From: Limnohabitans sp. 2KL-27
GTDB taxonomy: Bacteria > Pseudomonadota > Gammaproteobacteria > Burkholderiales > Burkholderiaceae_C
Reading direction: 5' to 3'
DNA length: 64,000 nt
Assembly: GCF_001269345.1 (NCBI RefSeq)
Contig: NZ_CXOP01000002.1
Span: forward strand, 372,853 to 436,852
The position numbers and the translations under genes were made by a program. Positions 55,175 through 63,649 of the stretch are shown here, in pieces; the stretch's first letter is position 1; each line of letters begins with the position of its first letter. The notes beneath the pieces are model-generated. The model was not told the origin of the DNA, searched no databases, and saw nothing but the letters and a program-made list of their open reading frames with translations.

Positions 55175-55975
55175 TCAAATGGATCGAACAGTTTTTTCTA
55201 GCGCTTGCGATGCAGAGCGTGTGTCGCTCGATGCAGCGCCCAAATAAGCTTCGCGGATGACACTGGAGCGCACCAGCAATTGCGATGAACCGTGCGCGAC
55301 CAAACTGCCGCGCTCGAGGACGTAACCCCGGTCTGCAACCGCCAGTGCTTTTCTGACGTTTTGCTCCACCATCAAAACCGTGGTGCCGCTGTCGGCGATG
55401 CGCCGTGTCATTTGCAGCAACTCATCGACCATGCGGGGCGCCAAGCCCAAAGAAGGTTCGTCCAGCATCAAGAGCTTGGGCGCGGACATCATGGCGCGGG
55501 CAATCGCCACCATTTGCTGTTCGCCGCCACTCATCGTGCCGGCCAGTTGGTTGAACCGTTCGCGCAGTTTGGGAAAGTCATCCATCACCGCATGCATGCG
55601 GGCCTGACGGTCCGCAGCCGACTGCAGCCAACCGCCCAGTTCAAGATTTTCTTGAACGGTCATCTGGGGGAAAAGCTGCCGGCCCTCGGGCACCAAGGCC
55701 ATGCCGGCTTGAACGATCTCGTGGGCCTTTTCAGGCAAGTCATCGCCATTGAACAAGACCTCGCCGCGCAGCGGTATTTGGCCGGACAGGGCGCGCAACA
55801 AGGTGGTTTTGCCTGCGCCATTCGGACCCAAAATGACCGTCAATCCGGGCAAGACGTCAAAGTTCAAATTGCGAACCACTTCAAAGGGGCCATACCCTGC
55901 GGACAAGCCGCGCACCTTGAGCTGGGCTTTTCCTGACCCACCCAACACAAAGGGTTGAGGGCGATACCACATCAT
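55175..55975 (-). CDS. livF: Branched-chain-amino-acid-type ABC transporter ATPase, LivF family
   Basis: The 266-aa ATPase has Walker A LGPNGAGKTTLLRAL, the Q-loop EGRQLFPQMTVQENL, signature MSGGEQQMVAIARAMM and Walker B LLMLDEPSLGLAP. It starts MMWYRPQPF with an N-terminal extension of about 20 residues relative to typical LivF. It overlaps livG by 4 bases. Although named after leucine transport, the substrate in this operon is more likely aromatic, judging from the neighbours. Confidence 0.9.
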   Translation of the reverse strand: MMWYRPQPFVLGGSGKAQLKVRGLSAGYGPFEVVRNLNFDVLPGLTVILGPNGAGKTTLLRALSGQIPLRGEVLFNGDDLPEKAHEIVQAGMALVPEGRQLFPQMTVQENLELGGWLQSAADRQARMHAVMDDFPKLRERFNQLAGTMSGGEQQMVAIARAMMSAPKLLMLDEPSLGLAPRMVDELLQMTRRIADSGTTVLMVEQNVRKALAVADRGYVLERGSLVAHGSSQLLVRSSVIREAYLGAASSDTRSASQALEKTVRSI

Positions 55976-56766
55976 GTCAATCCCTCCGAAGCGTTGACCA
56001 TTTCGTCACCCAAATAAGCCTCGATGACTTCCTTGTTCCGCACCACTTCCGAGGGTTTGGCGTCGGCAATTTTTTTGCCCTGGTGGAGAACGATCACCCG
56101 CTCGACATGCTTGAGCAATATCTTCACAGCATGTTCGATCCAGATGACCGACAAATCGAGCTCATCGCGCAGTCGGCGAATGAGTCTGGCCATCTCTTCC
56201 ACTTCAATTTCGGTCAAGCCTGCGGCCACTTCATCGAGCAGCAAAATTTTGGGCCGTGTCGACAAGGCCATGCCGATCTCCAAGATGCGCTGCTGCGATG
56301 GGGTGATGGCGGCAGCCGGCAAATCGGCCAGGTGCGACAGACCAATCACCGACAAAATGCTGCCGACGTCACGCAGTGCCCATGGCACGCCTTTCTCTTC
56401 ACCCCAAAAGATGTATTTGCGCGGTCTGCGGCCTGCAAACTGCAAGCCAAAACGGATGTTTTCACCGACACTCAAGTCGGCAAAAACGCGCGGTGTCTGA
56501 AAGGTCCTGGCCAGCCCACGCGCAGCAAAGCTGTGCGCAGTGGCACCGGCCAGAGATTTGCCCTCGATGGCCAGCTGTCCGCTGGTCAGCGGCGTGACCC
56601 CCGAAATCGCATTGAAGAACGTGGTTTTGCCAGCGCCATTGGGCCCCATGATGCCCACCAATTCGCCGGCTTGTATGTCCACACTCACCGCATCCACAGC
56701 GGTCAGCCCGCCAAAACGCACGGTGATGTCTTGGGCCCGCAGCAGGATGTTTTTAGGCGCCGACAA
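55972..56766 (-). CDS. livG: Branched-chain-amino-acid-type ABC transporter ATPase, LivG family
   Basis: The 264-aa ATPase has Walker A MGPNGAGKTTFFNAI, a long insert after Walker A (GLARTFQTPRVFADL), a variant ABC signature ITPSQQRILEIGMAL (no LSGGQ, unlike LivF; TPSQQR replaces it), and Walker B ILLLDEVAAGLTEIE. The degenerate signature is worth noting but occurs in this subfamily. It overlaps livM by 14 bases and livF by 4. Confidence 0.9.
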   Translation of the reverse strand: MSAPKNILLRAQDITVRFGGLTAVDAVSVDIQAGELVGIMGPNGAGKTTFFNAISGVTPLTSGQLAIEGKSLAGATAHSFAARGLARTFQTPRVFADLSVGENIRFGLQFAGRRPRKYIFWGEEKGVPWALRDVGSILSVIGLSHLADLPAAAITPSQQRILEIGMALSTRPKILLLDEVAAGLTEIEVEEMARLIRRLRDELDLSVIWIEHAVKILLKHVERVIVLHQGKKIADAKPSEVVRNKEVIEAYLGDEMVNASEGLT

Positions 56767-57775
56767 TGCGTCTCTCCTTGGCGCGCTTTTTGTCGCGCGC
56801 TTTGTCCCCGCTCAAATCGTAGCGAAGATCTTTCCACCATTGGCGCGTATCTGTGCGCCAGTCTTTGAAGGTTTGCCAGCGCAGGGAAGCCAGACCGCCG
56901 GGCAAATACAGCACACTGAGGATCAACAAAAACCCGAGTGTCATCATGTAAATCTGAGGTGCTTGCAGGCGCAATGTTTCGGCCAAGATGCTGAAAACAA
57001 TCGCCGCAATCAAGGGCCCCCAGATGGTCATAGCCCCGCCGATCAGGGCAATCAAAACCGTCTGAAATCCGATGAAGGGGTTGAACGCCGTGTGCGGGTC
57101 AATGTAGGTCCAACGCACCGCCATTGCGGCACCTACGCCCCCCGCCACCGCTGCGGTAAAGGCAAAACCGGCCACTTTGATCCAACGGGTGTTGACCCCC
57201 AAGGTTTGGGCGCGTTGCTCGTCCCCGCCAATGCCCAGCAGCGCCAAGCCAAAGCGGGTGCGGCGCAGACCGATCGACAGGCCCACCGAAATCACCGCCA
57301 GCAACAAAACGGTGTGGTAAATGGTGTTCATGTCAGGCACGGTGGTCAGCACCCGGCCCACGGTGCCATGCACCGACTTTTCGTAATAGCTGATGGCGTG
57401 GCGAATCAACTCGGCCATGCCGAAGGTCAGCACAGCAAAATATGTCCCCCGAAGGTGCAACACCCCCAAACCCATCACCACAGCCACGGCCGCTGCCACG
57501 CCAGAACCCAGCGCGATGGCGCTGGTCCATGGCAAGCTGTCCAGGTTCATGGCCGTGGTGTAGGCGCCCAGACCAAAAAAAGCCGAGGTGGCCAAAGACA
57601 AATAGCGTGAGGCGCCACAAAAGAACCCCCAACTGGTCGACAAGGCCACGTACATCAGGCACGTCAGCGCCATCGACATCGCAAATTCGCTGCCATACCC
57701 TGGCAGTGCCAATGCCCAGCCGGTCAGGCCAAACAGCACCAGCACATCACGCCACAACAAGTTCTTGGAGTTCAT
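56753..57775 (-). CDS. livM: Branched-chain-amino-acid-type ABC transporter permease, LivM family
   Basis: The 340-aa permease has about nine hydrophobic segments and the LivM signature GLGAYTTAMNLDSLPW and HLRGTYFAVLTFGMAEL. The C-terminal tail is basic and cytoplasmic (LRYDLSGDKARDKKRAKERR). It overlaps livG by 14 bases and livH by 4, so translation is tightly coupled. Confidence 0.9.
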   Translation of the reverse strand: MNSKNLLWRDVLVLFGLTGWALALPGYGSEFAMSMALTCLMYVALSTSWGFFCGASRYLSLATSAFFGLGAYTTAMNLDSLPWTSAIALGSGVAAAVAVVMGLGVLHLRGTYFAVLTFGMAELIRHAISYYEKSVHGTVGRVLTTVPDMNTIYHTVLLLAVISVGLSIGLRRTRFGLALLGIGGDEQRAQTLGVNTRWIKVAGFAFTAAVAGGVGAAMAVRWTYIDPHTAFNPFIGFQTVLIALIGGAMTIWGPLIAAIVFSILAETLRLQAPQIYMMTLGFLLILSVLYLPGGLASLRWQTFKDWRTDTRQWWKDLRYDLSGDKARDKKRAKERRIVGA

Positions 57776-58647
57776 TTTGCAAAAAGCCCTCTTGGACGGA
57801 ACAACAACACGCCAATGAAGACGACATACGACAGCAGCGCCTTGAGCGAGGGGTTGGTGAAGTGCATGCCCAGTGCTTCAATCACGCCCAACATGAGCCC
57901 ACCTGCCAGTGCGCCGCCCATGCTGCCAAAACCGCCCAGCGTGATGACGATCAAGGCCGTCACGGTGTAGGGCTCGCCCATCGATGGGGAGATGGTGTAG
58001 GCCATCGACAGCAAACACCCAGCCAATCCGGACAGGCCCAGGCCGATGCCAAACATCAAAGGGTGCAAGGTGCGCGTGTTGATGCCCACCAATTGCGCGC
58101 CCACTTGCGACTGCATGAGCGCCCGGACGCCTTTGCCCAGCAAGGTTTTTCGCAAAACGATCATCAAGCCCAGGCTGAACACCAAGGCCATGGCAAACAC
58201 CAACAATTTGTTGCCCGCGAACTGTGCGCCCCCCATGGCGACGGGGTCGGTCATGAAGTCATAGCCCCGAAGCTCCCCTCCCCAAATGGCCGACACCATG
58301 TTTTGGATCAGGAACATCAGGCCAAAGGCGACCATCAAACCGCGCGCCTCGAAGATGTCCAGGGTGGGCGATGTCGCATTGAGCCGCCTGAAGCACAGCC
58401 AGTGGATCACCAAGCCCAGCAGCATCAGCACCCCAAAGGACACGGGCAACATGAGCAGAGGCGATAAACCGAATTGGGTCTGGACCATCCAGGTGAGGTA
58501 AGCCCCCACCATCAAAAATTCACCGTGCGCGATGTTGAGGATGCGCATGAGGCCGTATTGCAAATTCAGCCCCAGCGCGACCAACGCGTAGATGCCGCCA
58601 GTGATCAAGCCACTGGCAATGAGCTCCATCCAGGCGGTCACCGACAC
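57772..58647 (-). CDS. livH: Branched-chain-amino-acid-type ABC transporter permease, LivH family
   Basis: The 291-aa permease has about eight hydrophobic segments and the LivH hallmarks GLITGGIYALVALGLNLQYG (near residue 13), LNIAHGEFLMVGAYL, and LGGFGSMGGALAGGLMLGVIEALG near residue 250. It starts 3 bases after the binding protein's stop and overlaps livM by 4 bases. Confidence 0.92.
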   Translation of the reverse strand: MSVTAWMELIASGLITGGIYALVALGLNLQYGLMRILNIAHGEFLMVGAYLTWMVQTQFGLSPLLMLPVSFGVLMLLGLVIHWLCFRRLNATSPTLDIFEARGLMVAFGLMFLIQNMVSAIWGGELRGYDFMTDPVAMGGAQFAGNKLLVFAMALVFSLGLMIVLRKTLLGKGVRALMQSQVGAQLVGINTRTLHPLMFGIGLGLSGLAGCLLSMAYTISPSMGEPYTVTALIVITLGGFGSMGGALAGGLMLGVIEALGMHFTNPSLKALLSYVVFIGVLLFRPRGLFAK

Positions 58648-58650
58648 GGC

Positions 58651-59841
58651 TTACTTCCAGGTGGGTTTGTTGGTGTTGAGCTTGGCGGTGGCCAATTTGG
58701 GTGGCCAGACCACTTCAAACTCGCCGTTCTGCCATTGACTCACGGTGCCAGGTGTCGCGGTGTTTTCACTGCCCGTGAATTTGACGTCACCAATGATGGT
58801 CTTGTGGTTGGTGTTGGCGATGTAATCGCGCAAGGCCTTTTTATCGAGGCCCACTTGCTTGACGCCTGCCGTCAGGATCTCCAAGCCAGCCCATGTGTGG
58901 CCACTGGCCCAACGGTCGGGTTCTTTGCCCGCAAATTTCTTGGTGTGTGCGTCAAAGTAAGCCTTGGCACCGGGGCTGGTTTTGGCGTTCCAAGAGCCCA
59001 TGCCCATGACACCTTCGGCGCCGGCAGGGGTCATGACGTTGCGGTACAACTGGAAGGCCGTGCCCACCGAGGCGTAGAAAAACTTGGGGTTGAAGCCCAC
59101 TTCTTTGGACTGGCGGCTGGCCAAGATGGTGTCGGGTGGGTAGGTGAAGCCCACGAATGCATCCGGGTTCTTGTCTTTGATGGAGCGCAAAACAGGCGAC
59201 AAGTCTTTCACGCCACCGGGGTAGCTTTTTTCTTCGACCATTTGAATGCCGCTGCCTTGCAACGCCACTTTCAAGGCGGCGTAGTTTTCGAGGCCAAACA
59301 GATCGTCCACATAAATGCAGGCAATGGTTTTGACGCCGTTGGCCTTGAACATCTCGACCAAGGCATTGGTCATGGGGGCAGGTTGCTGCAGCAGCAAGAA
59401 GAAGTAAGGCAACTTCATCTCGACCAGTTTTCGGCTCAAGGCCGTGGGCGCCAAAAATGGGTAACCAAAACGGTTGGCCAGGGGTGCCACGGCAAAGTTG
59501 GCGTTGCTGCCCCAAGGTGGCAAGACCAGATCGACTTTGTCGGAGCCCATGAGCTTTTCATAAGTTCTGACACAGGTTTCCACATCGCTGCGGTCATCGG
59601 AGCTGATCAGCTCGATTGGGCGTTTGACGCCTTTGACATCCAAACCACCTGCCGCATTGACCTGTTCTGCCCAGAGCAAGTAATTGGGTTCTTGACTAAC
59701 TTGCGCGCCCCCGGTCCATGGGCCGGTGCGGGCCATGGCGTAACCGATGCGCACAGGCTTGACCTGAGCACGCAGGGCGGGTGCCAGCGAAGCAGCTCCC
59801 AAGGCTGCGGCACCTTGAATCATTTGTCGACGTGTCGTCAT
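58651..59841 (-). CDS. Liv-type ABC transporter periplasmic binding protein
   Basis: The 396-aa receptor has a Tat-like signal (TTRRQMIQGAAALGAASLAPALRA) with a twin-arginine, then IRIGYAMARTGPWTGGAQ, the family opening, and LISSDDRSDVETCVRTYEKLM. It is the first gene of the Liv-type operon and has a good AGGAG ribosome-binding site. The ligand is unknown. The company of an aldehyde dehydrogenase and a FeaR-like regulator suggests an aromatic or amine-derived compound rather than leucine. Confidence 0.92.
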   Translation of the reverse strand: MTTRRQMIQGAAALGAASLAPALRAQVKPVRIGYAMARTGPWTGGAQVSQEPNYLLWAEQVNAAGGLDVKGVKRPIELISSDDRSDVETCVRTYEKLMGSDKVDLVLPPWGSNANFAVAPLANRFGYPFLAPTALSRKLVEMKLPYFFLLLQQPAPMTNALVEMFKANGVKTIACIYVDDLFGLENYAALKVALQGSGIQMVEEKSYPGGVKDLSPVLRSIKDKNPDAFVGFTYPPDTILASRQSKEVGFNPKFFYASVGTAFQLYRNVMTPAGAEGVMGMGSWNAKTSPGAKAYFDAHTKKFAGKEPDRWASGHTWAGLEILTAGVKQVGLDKKALRDYIANTNHKTIIGDVKFTGSENTATPGTVSQWQNGEFEVVWPPKLATAKLNTNKPTWK

Positions 59842-60048
59842 GTCTTGTCTCCTGTTGGTGGATCTGCGCAGACCCAGTTGTGTGAAAGAAAACCAACCCG
59901 TAACTTACTTGCAAAATGCCCAGCCTGCTGTGCAATTTGTGCACTGTTTCAAGCCCGACACCCCCATGGACATGCGGGTAATCCCTCGGTCTTGCCCGTT
60001 GAGGGGGATTTCGGGCGTGTCCATAATGGTTGTTTAAGCAAAAGTCCC

Positions 60049-61008
60049 ATGTCCGAAACCCTGTCCCTGTCCACCGATGCGCTGCCTGTCAAAGACAGGA
60101 TGGGCCAGTGGTCGGAATGGATCACGCAGCAATTCGGAGGCTTGCAATCCGATCTTTACGGCGACACGGTTTTCGATGGCCACATGCATACCTCCCGTGC
60201 GGGCCAGGTCATCTTGACCAAGCTCGAGGCGTCTCGGCACCGGGTGGTCAGAACCCCACAGATGGCCCGAACCAGTGAAGTGCCCTATTTGAAAATCGTG
60301 GCACCTTGGCATGGCCAAGCGCAAGTGCATCAAATGCAGCGTGAAGCCAAGGCCGACGTGGGTGGCTGGGTAATTTACGACACCACCACCGCCTATGAAG
60401 TGGCCAATCCCAGCCGCGTTGAGCACTTGATCGTCATGGTCCCCAAAGACCAAGCCGCCCAAAGAGGTTTGCGGCTGGAGGGTTTGATGGCCCGGCGTCT
60501 GGGTGCGGGGGGCATATCGCGGGTGGCCTTGGAGGCGATGCGCAACACCTACCTGGAGCTGCCTTACATGAGTGACAGCGCCGCGCAAGGTGCGGGCGAC
60601 TTGATCATTGATCTCGTCAAACTCTCTTTGTCCGAATTGGCGGGCCAAGAAACCGCCATGACCCAGCGCGAGGCTTTGCGCGACAGGATCAGACACCATG
60701 TTCACAAGTGCCTCAGAGATCCTGAGCTGAGTGTGGACGGCATAGCGCGAGCCCTCAATTGCAGCCGCAGACATTTGTACAACGCCTTTGAGGGCGAGGG
60801 CGAATCGGTGGCGGCTTACATCCAGCGCATGCGCCTTGAGGCTTGTATCAAAGACCTGCAAGCCAGTGCAACCAAGACCCGCGCCATCACCGATATTGCG
60901 GTGTCATGGGGGTTTGGCAATCCATCCCACTTCAGTCGTGTTTTCAAAGAGCACACCGGTGCAAGTCCAAGCGACTTTCGAAATCAAAAGACGCCCGTCA
61001 AAAACTGA
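60049..61008 (+). CDS. AraC-family regulator (FeaR-like)
   Basis: The 319-aa protein has an N-terminal AraC-binding-2 domain with VTFDGHMHTSRAG-type features (FDGHMHTSRAGQVILTKLE), and a C-terminal AraC helix-turn-helix pair (LSVDGIARALNCSRRHLYNAF, then ITDIAVSWGFGNPSHFSRVFKEHTG). FeaR, of the same family, activates phenylacetaldehyde dehydrogenase and tyramine oxidase genes. It is divergent from the Liv-type/aldehyde dehydrogenase operon, 207 bases away, and probably activates it. Confidence 0.9.
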   Translation: MSETLSLSTDALPVKDRMGQWSEWITQQFGGLQSDLYGDTVFDGHMHTSRAGQVILTKLEASRHRVVRTPQMARTSEVPYLKIVAPWHGQAQVHQMQREAKADVGGWVIYDTTTAYEVANPSRVEHLIVMVPKDQAAQRGLRLEGLMARRLGAGGISRVALEAMRNTYLELPYMSDSAAQGAGDLIIDLVKLSLSELAGQETAMTQREALRDRIRHHVHKCLRDPELSVDGIARALNCSRRHLYNAFEGEGESVAAYIQRMRLEACIKDLQASATKTRAITDIAVSWGFGNPSHFSRVFKEHTGASPSDFRNQKTPVKN

Positions 61009-61029
61009 CGGCTTTTGTCCTGCCCCAAG

Positions 61030-61440
61030 TCACATCAGCGCGTAAGTGGTGCTGGCCCGGAAAACGCTTTTGCCATCGTCGGCCCCGGCCAGGTCGATCT
61101 CGCCAAAAGCCATGGCCTTGCCTGCCCGCAGCACCCGGGCGGTGACCAGCGCGTCCTGCCCAGACAGTGGTTTCATGAAACTGCTGGACAGCTGCACAGT
61201 GCTGCAGGGCCTGAACTGCCCAAAGTGGCTGATGAGTGCCAGCACCATGGCCGTGTCGGCCGCGGCCATCATGGCCTGGCCGCACAGCATGCCCCCCACC
61301 CGCGAGAGCTGCTCGCTTTGCGGCAAACGCAGGGTCACGCTGTCGGCGTCAAAGCGCTCGACCTTCAGGTTCAGCGCTTGCACCCAAGGGGCAAACAAAT
61401 CGGTCAGCGATTGCTGCAAGGTTTCAGTGGTGGTGCTCAT
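61030..61440 (-). CDS. PaaI-family thioesterase (hotdog fold)
   Basis: The 136-aa protein has the hotdog fold markers RVGGMLCGQAMMAAADTAMVLAL (the helix with a catalytic Asp, near residue 62) and TVQLSSSFMKPLSG. PaaI-type enzymes hydrolyse CoA thioesters, often aryl-CoA. The conserved His-Gly-Gly of PaaI is replaced here by VGGMLCG with no His before the helix, so the exact subfamily is uncertain. Confidence 0.8.
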   Translation of the reverse strand: MSTTTETLQQSLTDLFAPWVQALNLKVERFDADSVTLRLPQSEQLSRVGGMLCGQAMMAAADTAMVLALISHFGQFRPCSTVQLSSSFMKPLSGQDALVTARVLRAGKAMAFGEIDLAGADDGKSVFRASTTYALM

Positions 61441-61519
61441 GGCAGAAGTTTAAACAGTGCGAAGACGTCGCCCCAACACGGGGGCCCGGCAGCCCTTGCA
61501 CCCTTTCTGTACTGCGCGC

Positions 61520-61810
61520 ATGGCTGCTTCCCTCCTTGTTCTGGGCGCCGGCATGGTCGGCACCTGCACTGCTTTGCATTTGCCCCATGCCTTTCCACGC
61601 GAGCCGGGCTTTTTGCTGAACGTGGCTTTGCGACGTGGCGCCGAAGTGCATTGGCATGCCCGGGGTTTGTGGCAGATGGCCGGGGCGCTGCTGCGCTATC
61701 TGCGCCATTCACACCCTCAGCGCCATGCCCAGGCCACCGAGGCCTACAGCCAGCTGATCGCCCACGCCACGGACGAGCACGACCTGCTGATCGCCGCTGC
61801 TGGCCATTGA
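61520..61810 (+). pseudogene. Internally deleted remnant of a DadA-like FAD oxidoreductase
   Basis: The frame begins MAASLLVLGAGMVGTCTALHL, the FAD-binding start of the DadA/glycine-oxidase family, then jumps at once to PREPGFLLNVALRRGAEVHWHARGLW, which in intact relatives follows about 45 residues later. It ends at AAAGH, about 96 aa total, against more than 400 for the family. A missing part of the dinucleotide fold and no C-terminal half show a relic with an internal deletion and a truncation. Confidence 0.7.
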
Positions 61811-61817
61811 GGCCCGT

Positions 61818-62285
61818 TCAAAGCACCCGGTAAAAACTCAGATACACCCCATCGGGCGCACGCCGCCCAGTGCCGATGAACTGGCTCTCGCTGAGCCAGG
61901 CCCACGTGGGCGTAGTGGCTTCCAGCTTGGGCTGGCAGCGGAAGTAAATCTCGTCAGGGTTGACCGGCTGGCCGTTCATGATGCGTTGGGAGTTTTCCAG
62001 CGAGGCCACGCGCAAGGCGGTGTTTTGCACAAACACCCGGCTGCCGTCGTCCAGCTCCATCACGTAACGCGCGTCCAGGTGCGCCTGGGTGCCGCCGTCC
62101 AAAATCAGCTGAAAGTCGGCACCACCCGCCAGCACCTTGCCGTTCAGCCGTGGGCCGGTCACGGTGCCACCGGTGATCGGGATCATGCGGCGCAGGCCCG
62201 CGGGGGTGTGGCCGACTTCAACGGGCGGGGCAATGGTCACGGCCAAGTCGCAAACGTGTTCGAGTTGGGGTGGGGGCAGCGTCAT
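61818..62285 (-). CDS. DUF3237 family protein
   Basis: The 155-aa protein has the DUF3237 pattern: LEHVCDLAVTIAPPVEVG, then GGTVTGPRLNGKVLAGGADFQL, LDARYVMELDDGSRVFVQN, and YFRCQPKLEATTPTWAWLSESQFIGTGRR near the end. It is soluble, with no signal peptide. The biochemical function of the family is unknown. It diverges from the DAHP synthase gene with a 46-base gap. Confidence 0.88.
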   Translation of the reverse strand: MTLPPPQLEHVCDLAVTIAPPVEVGHTPAGLRRMIPITGGTVTGPRLNGKVLAGGADFQLILDGGTQAHLDARYVMELDDGSRVFVQNTALRVASLENSQRIMNGQPVNPDEIYFRCQPKLEATTPTWAWLSESQFIGTGRRAPDGVYLSFYRVL

Positions 62286-62331
62286 GGGGGTTCCCTTTAA
62301 ACTTGGTTTGAATTATCAGGTCACTTCACCC

Positions 62332-63405
62332 ATGCTATCCACCCAAGACAAAACCCGCATCGACGACACCCGCATTGCTTCGGTGCGCCCCCTCATGACG
62401 CCTGCGCTGCTCGAAGAGCGGCTGCCCGCATCGCCCGCGCACTTGGCACTGGTGGAGCGCTCGCGGCAAGACATCTCGCATGTGCTGCAAGGCCAGGACG
62501 ACCGTTTGGTGGTGGTGGTGGGCCCGTGCTCGATCCACGACCACGAGCAGGCGATTGCCTACGCCCGGCTGCTCAAGGCCGAAGCCGACAAACACGCCCA
62601 AGACCTGCACATCGTCATGCGCGTGTATTTTGAAAAACCCCGTACCACCGTGGGCTGGAAGGGCTATATCAATGACCCGCACCTGGACGGCAGCTTCGCC
62701 ATGAACCAGGGGCTGGAGATGGCGCGCAAGCTGTTGCTGGAGATCATTGATCTGGGCTTGCCTGTGGCGACGGAATTTTTGGATTTGCTCAGCCCGCAGT
62801 ACATCAGTGACCTGGTCACCTGGGGCGCGATCGGTGCGCGCACCACCGAAAGCCAAAGCCACCGCCAGCTGGCCAGCGGCCTGTCGTGCCCGGTGGGTTT
62901 CAAGAATGGCACGGATGGCGGCATCAAGGTGGCGGCCGATGCGGTGGTGGCGGCCAAGGCGCCCCATGCCTTCATGGGCATGACCAAGATGGGGCAGGCG
63001 GCGATTTTCGAGACACGCGGCAACCAGGACGTGCACACCATCCTGCGCGGCGGCAAAGCGCCCAACTACTCGGCCGCCGATGTCGATGCGGCTTGCAAGG
63101 TGCTGGCCGCTTCAGGCATCGCGCCGCAGGTCATGGTCGACGTCTCGCACGCCAACAGCAGCAAGCAGCACGCCAAACAGATCGAGGTAGCGCTCGATGT
63201 GGCCGCGCAAGTGGCAGGCGGTGACCGCCGAATCATGGGCCTCATGATCGAAAGCCACCTGAGCGAAGGCCGCCAAGACCTGAAAGAAGGTCAACCCCTT
63301 GCCTACGGCGTGTCCATCACCGACGCCTGCATCAGCTTTGCGCAAACCGTGCCGGTGCTGGATGCGTTGGCGCAAGCGGTGCGGCAGCGCCGAAGCCGCC
63401 CTTGA
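62332..63405 (+). CDS. aroG: 3-Deoxy-7-phosphoheptulonate (DAHP) synthase, class I (AroG/AroF type)
   Basis: The enzyme condenses phosphoenolpyruvate and erythrose 4-phosphate in the first step of the shikimate pathway. The 357-aa protein has VVVVGPCSIHDHEQA (near residue 59), FEKPRTTVGWKG (near 99), WGAIGARTTESQSHRQL (near 164), and VMVDVSHANSSKQ (near 265), all class-I hallmarks with metal ligands. The start MLSTQDK at 62332 is chosen over a frame that extends into the divergent gene. Which aromatic amino acid regulates it cannot be read. Confidence 0.95.
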   Translation: MLSTQDKTRIDDTRIASVRPLMTPALLEERLPASPAHLALVERSRQDISHVLQGQDDRLVVVVGPCSIHDHEQAIAYARLLKAEADKHAQDLHIVMRVYFEKPRTTVGWKGYINDPHLDGSFAMNQGLEMARKLLLEIIDLGLPVATEFLDLLSPQYISDLVTWGAIGARTTESQSHRQLASGLSCPVGFKNGTDGGIKVAADAVVAAKAPHAFMGMTKMGQAAIFETRGNQDVHTILRGGKAPNYSAADVDAACKVLAASGIAPQVMVDVSHANSSKQHAKQIEVALDVAAQVAGGDRRIMGLMIESHLSEGRQDLKEGQPLAYGVSITDACISFAQTVPVLDALAQAVRQRRSRP

Positions 63406-63431
63406 TCTGCTGCAAAACACGTCACAGTGTC

Positions 63432-63461
63432 TTGACCACCCTCGCCCGTTGGGCGTAAAGT
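63432..63461 (+). promoter_or_regulatory. Candidate sigma-70 promoter of an sRNA
   Basis: TTGACC (63432-63437), an 18-base spacer and TAAAGT (63456-63461) lie 26 bases after the DAHP synthase stop. The predicted start is near 63468. Confidence 0.5.
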
Positions 63462-63467
63462 GGTGTT

Positions 63468-63619
63468 GCTGACATCGGGAAACCGATCGAAGCATCCTCT
63501 GGGGTGCATCCATGCACCCCGCCCATCAGAACGACAACGCTTCTTTTGGGCAAACCTTGGGACGATCCTCTCGTGACGCCCCATCGGCCCGACCAGTTCG
63601 CTGGTCGGGTTTGTTTTTT
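63468..63619 (+). ncRNA. Candidate structured small RNA
   Basis: About 152 nt lie between a good promoter and a strong terminator. Visible structure: a 5-bp hairpin with a GAAA tetraloop (63474-63487), an 8-bp hairpin GGGGTGCA/TGCACCCC with a 4-base loop (63501-63520), then a single-stranded stretch and a terminal hairpin. No conserved open frame is seen. It may be an independent sRNA or a structured 3' UTR of aroG. No known family is recognised. Confidence 0.45.
63588..63619 (+). terminator. Rho-independent terminator
   Basis: A perfect 9-bp stem (63588-63596 with 63601-63609), UUCG tetraloop and TTTGTTTTTT run. Confidence 0.92.
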
Positions 63620-63649
63620 CTGGGGCTTGGGTTTTCGGCAGCCAGCGTC

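Noticed and set aside
58474..60048. In-frame extension of the AraC-family gene through the whole receptor gene region
   Set aside because: The part before 60049 is antisense to the binding protein and is not AraC-like; the family start is at 60049.
63530..63590. GGGCAAACC and GGGACG strings resembling a class I cyclic-di-GMP riboswitch
   Set aside because: The strings are only two bases apart and the required paired helices and tetraloop/receptor are absent, so it cannot fold as that riboswitch.
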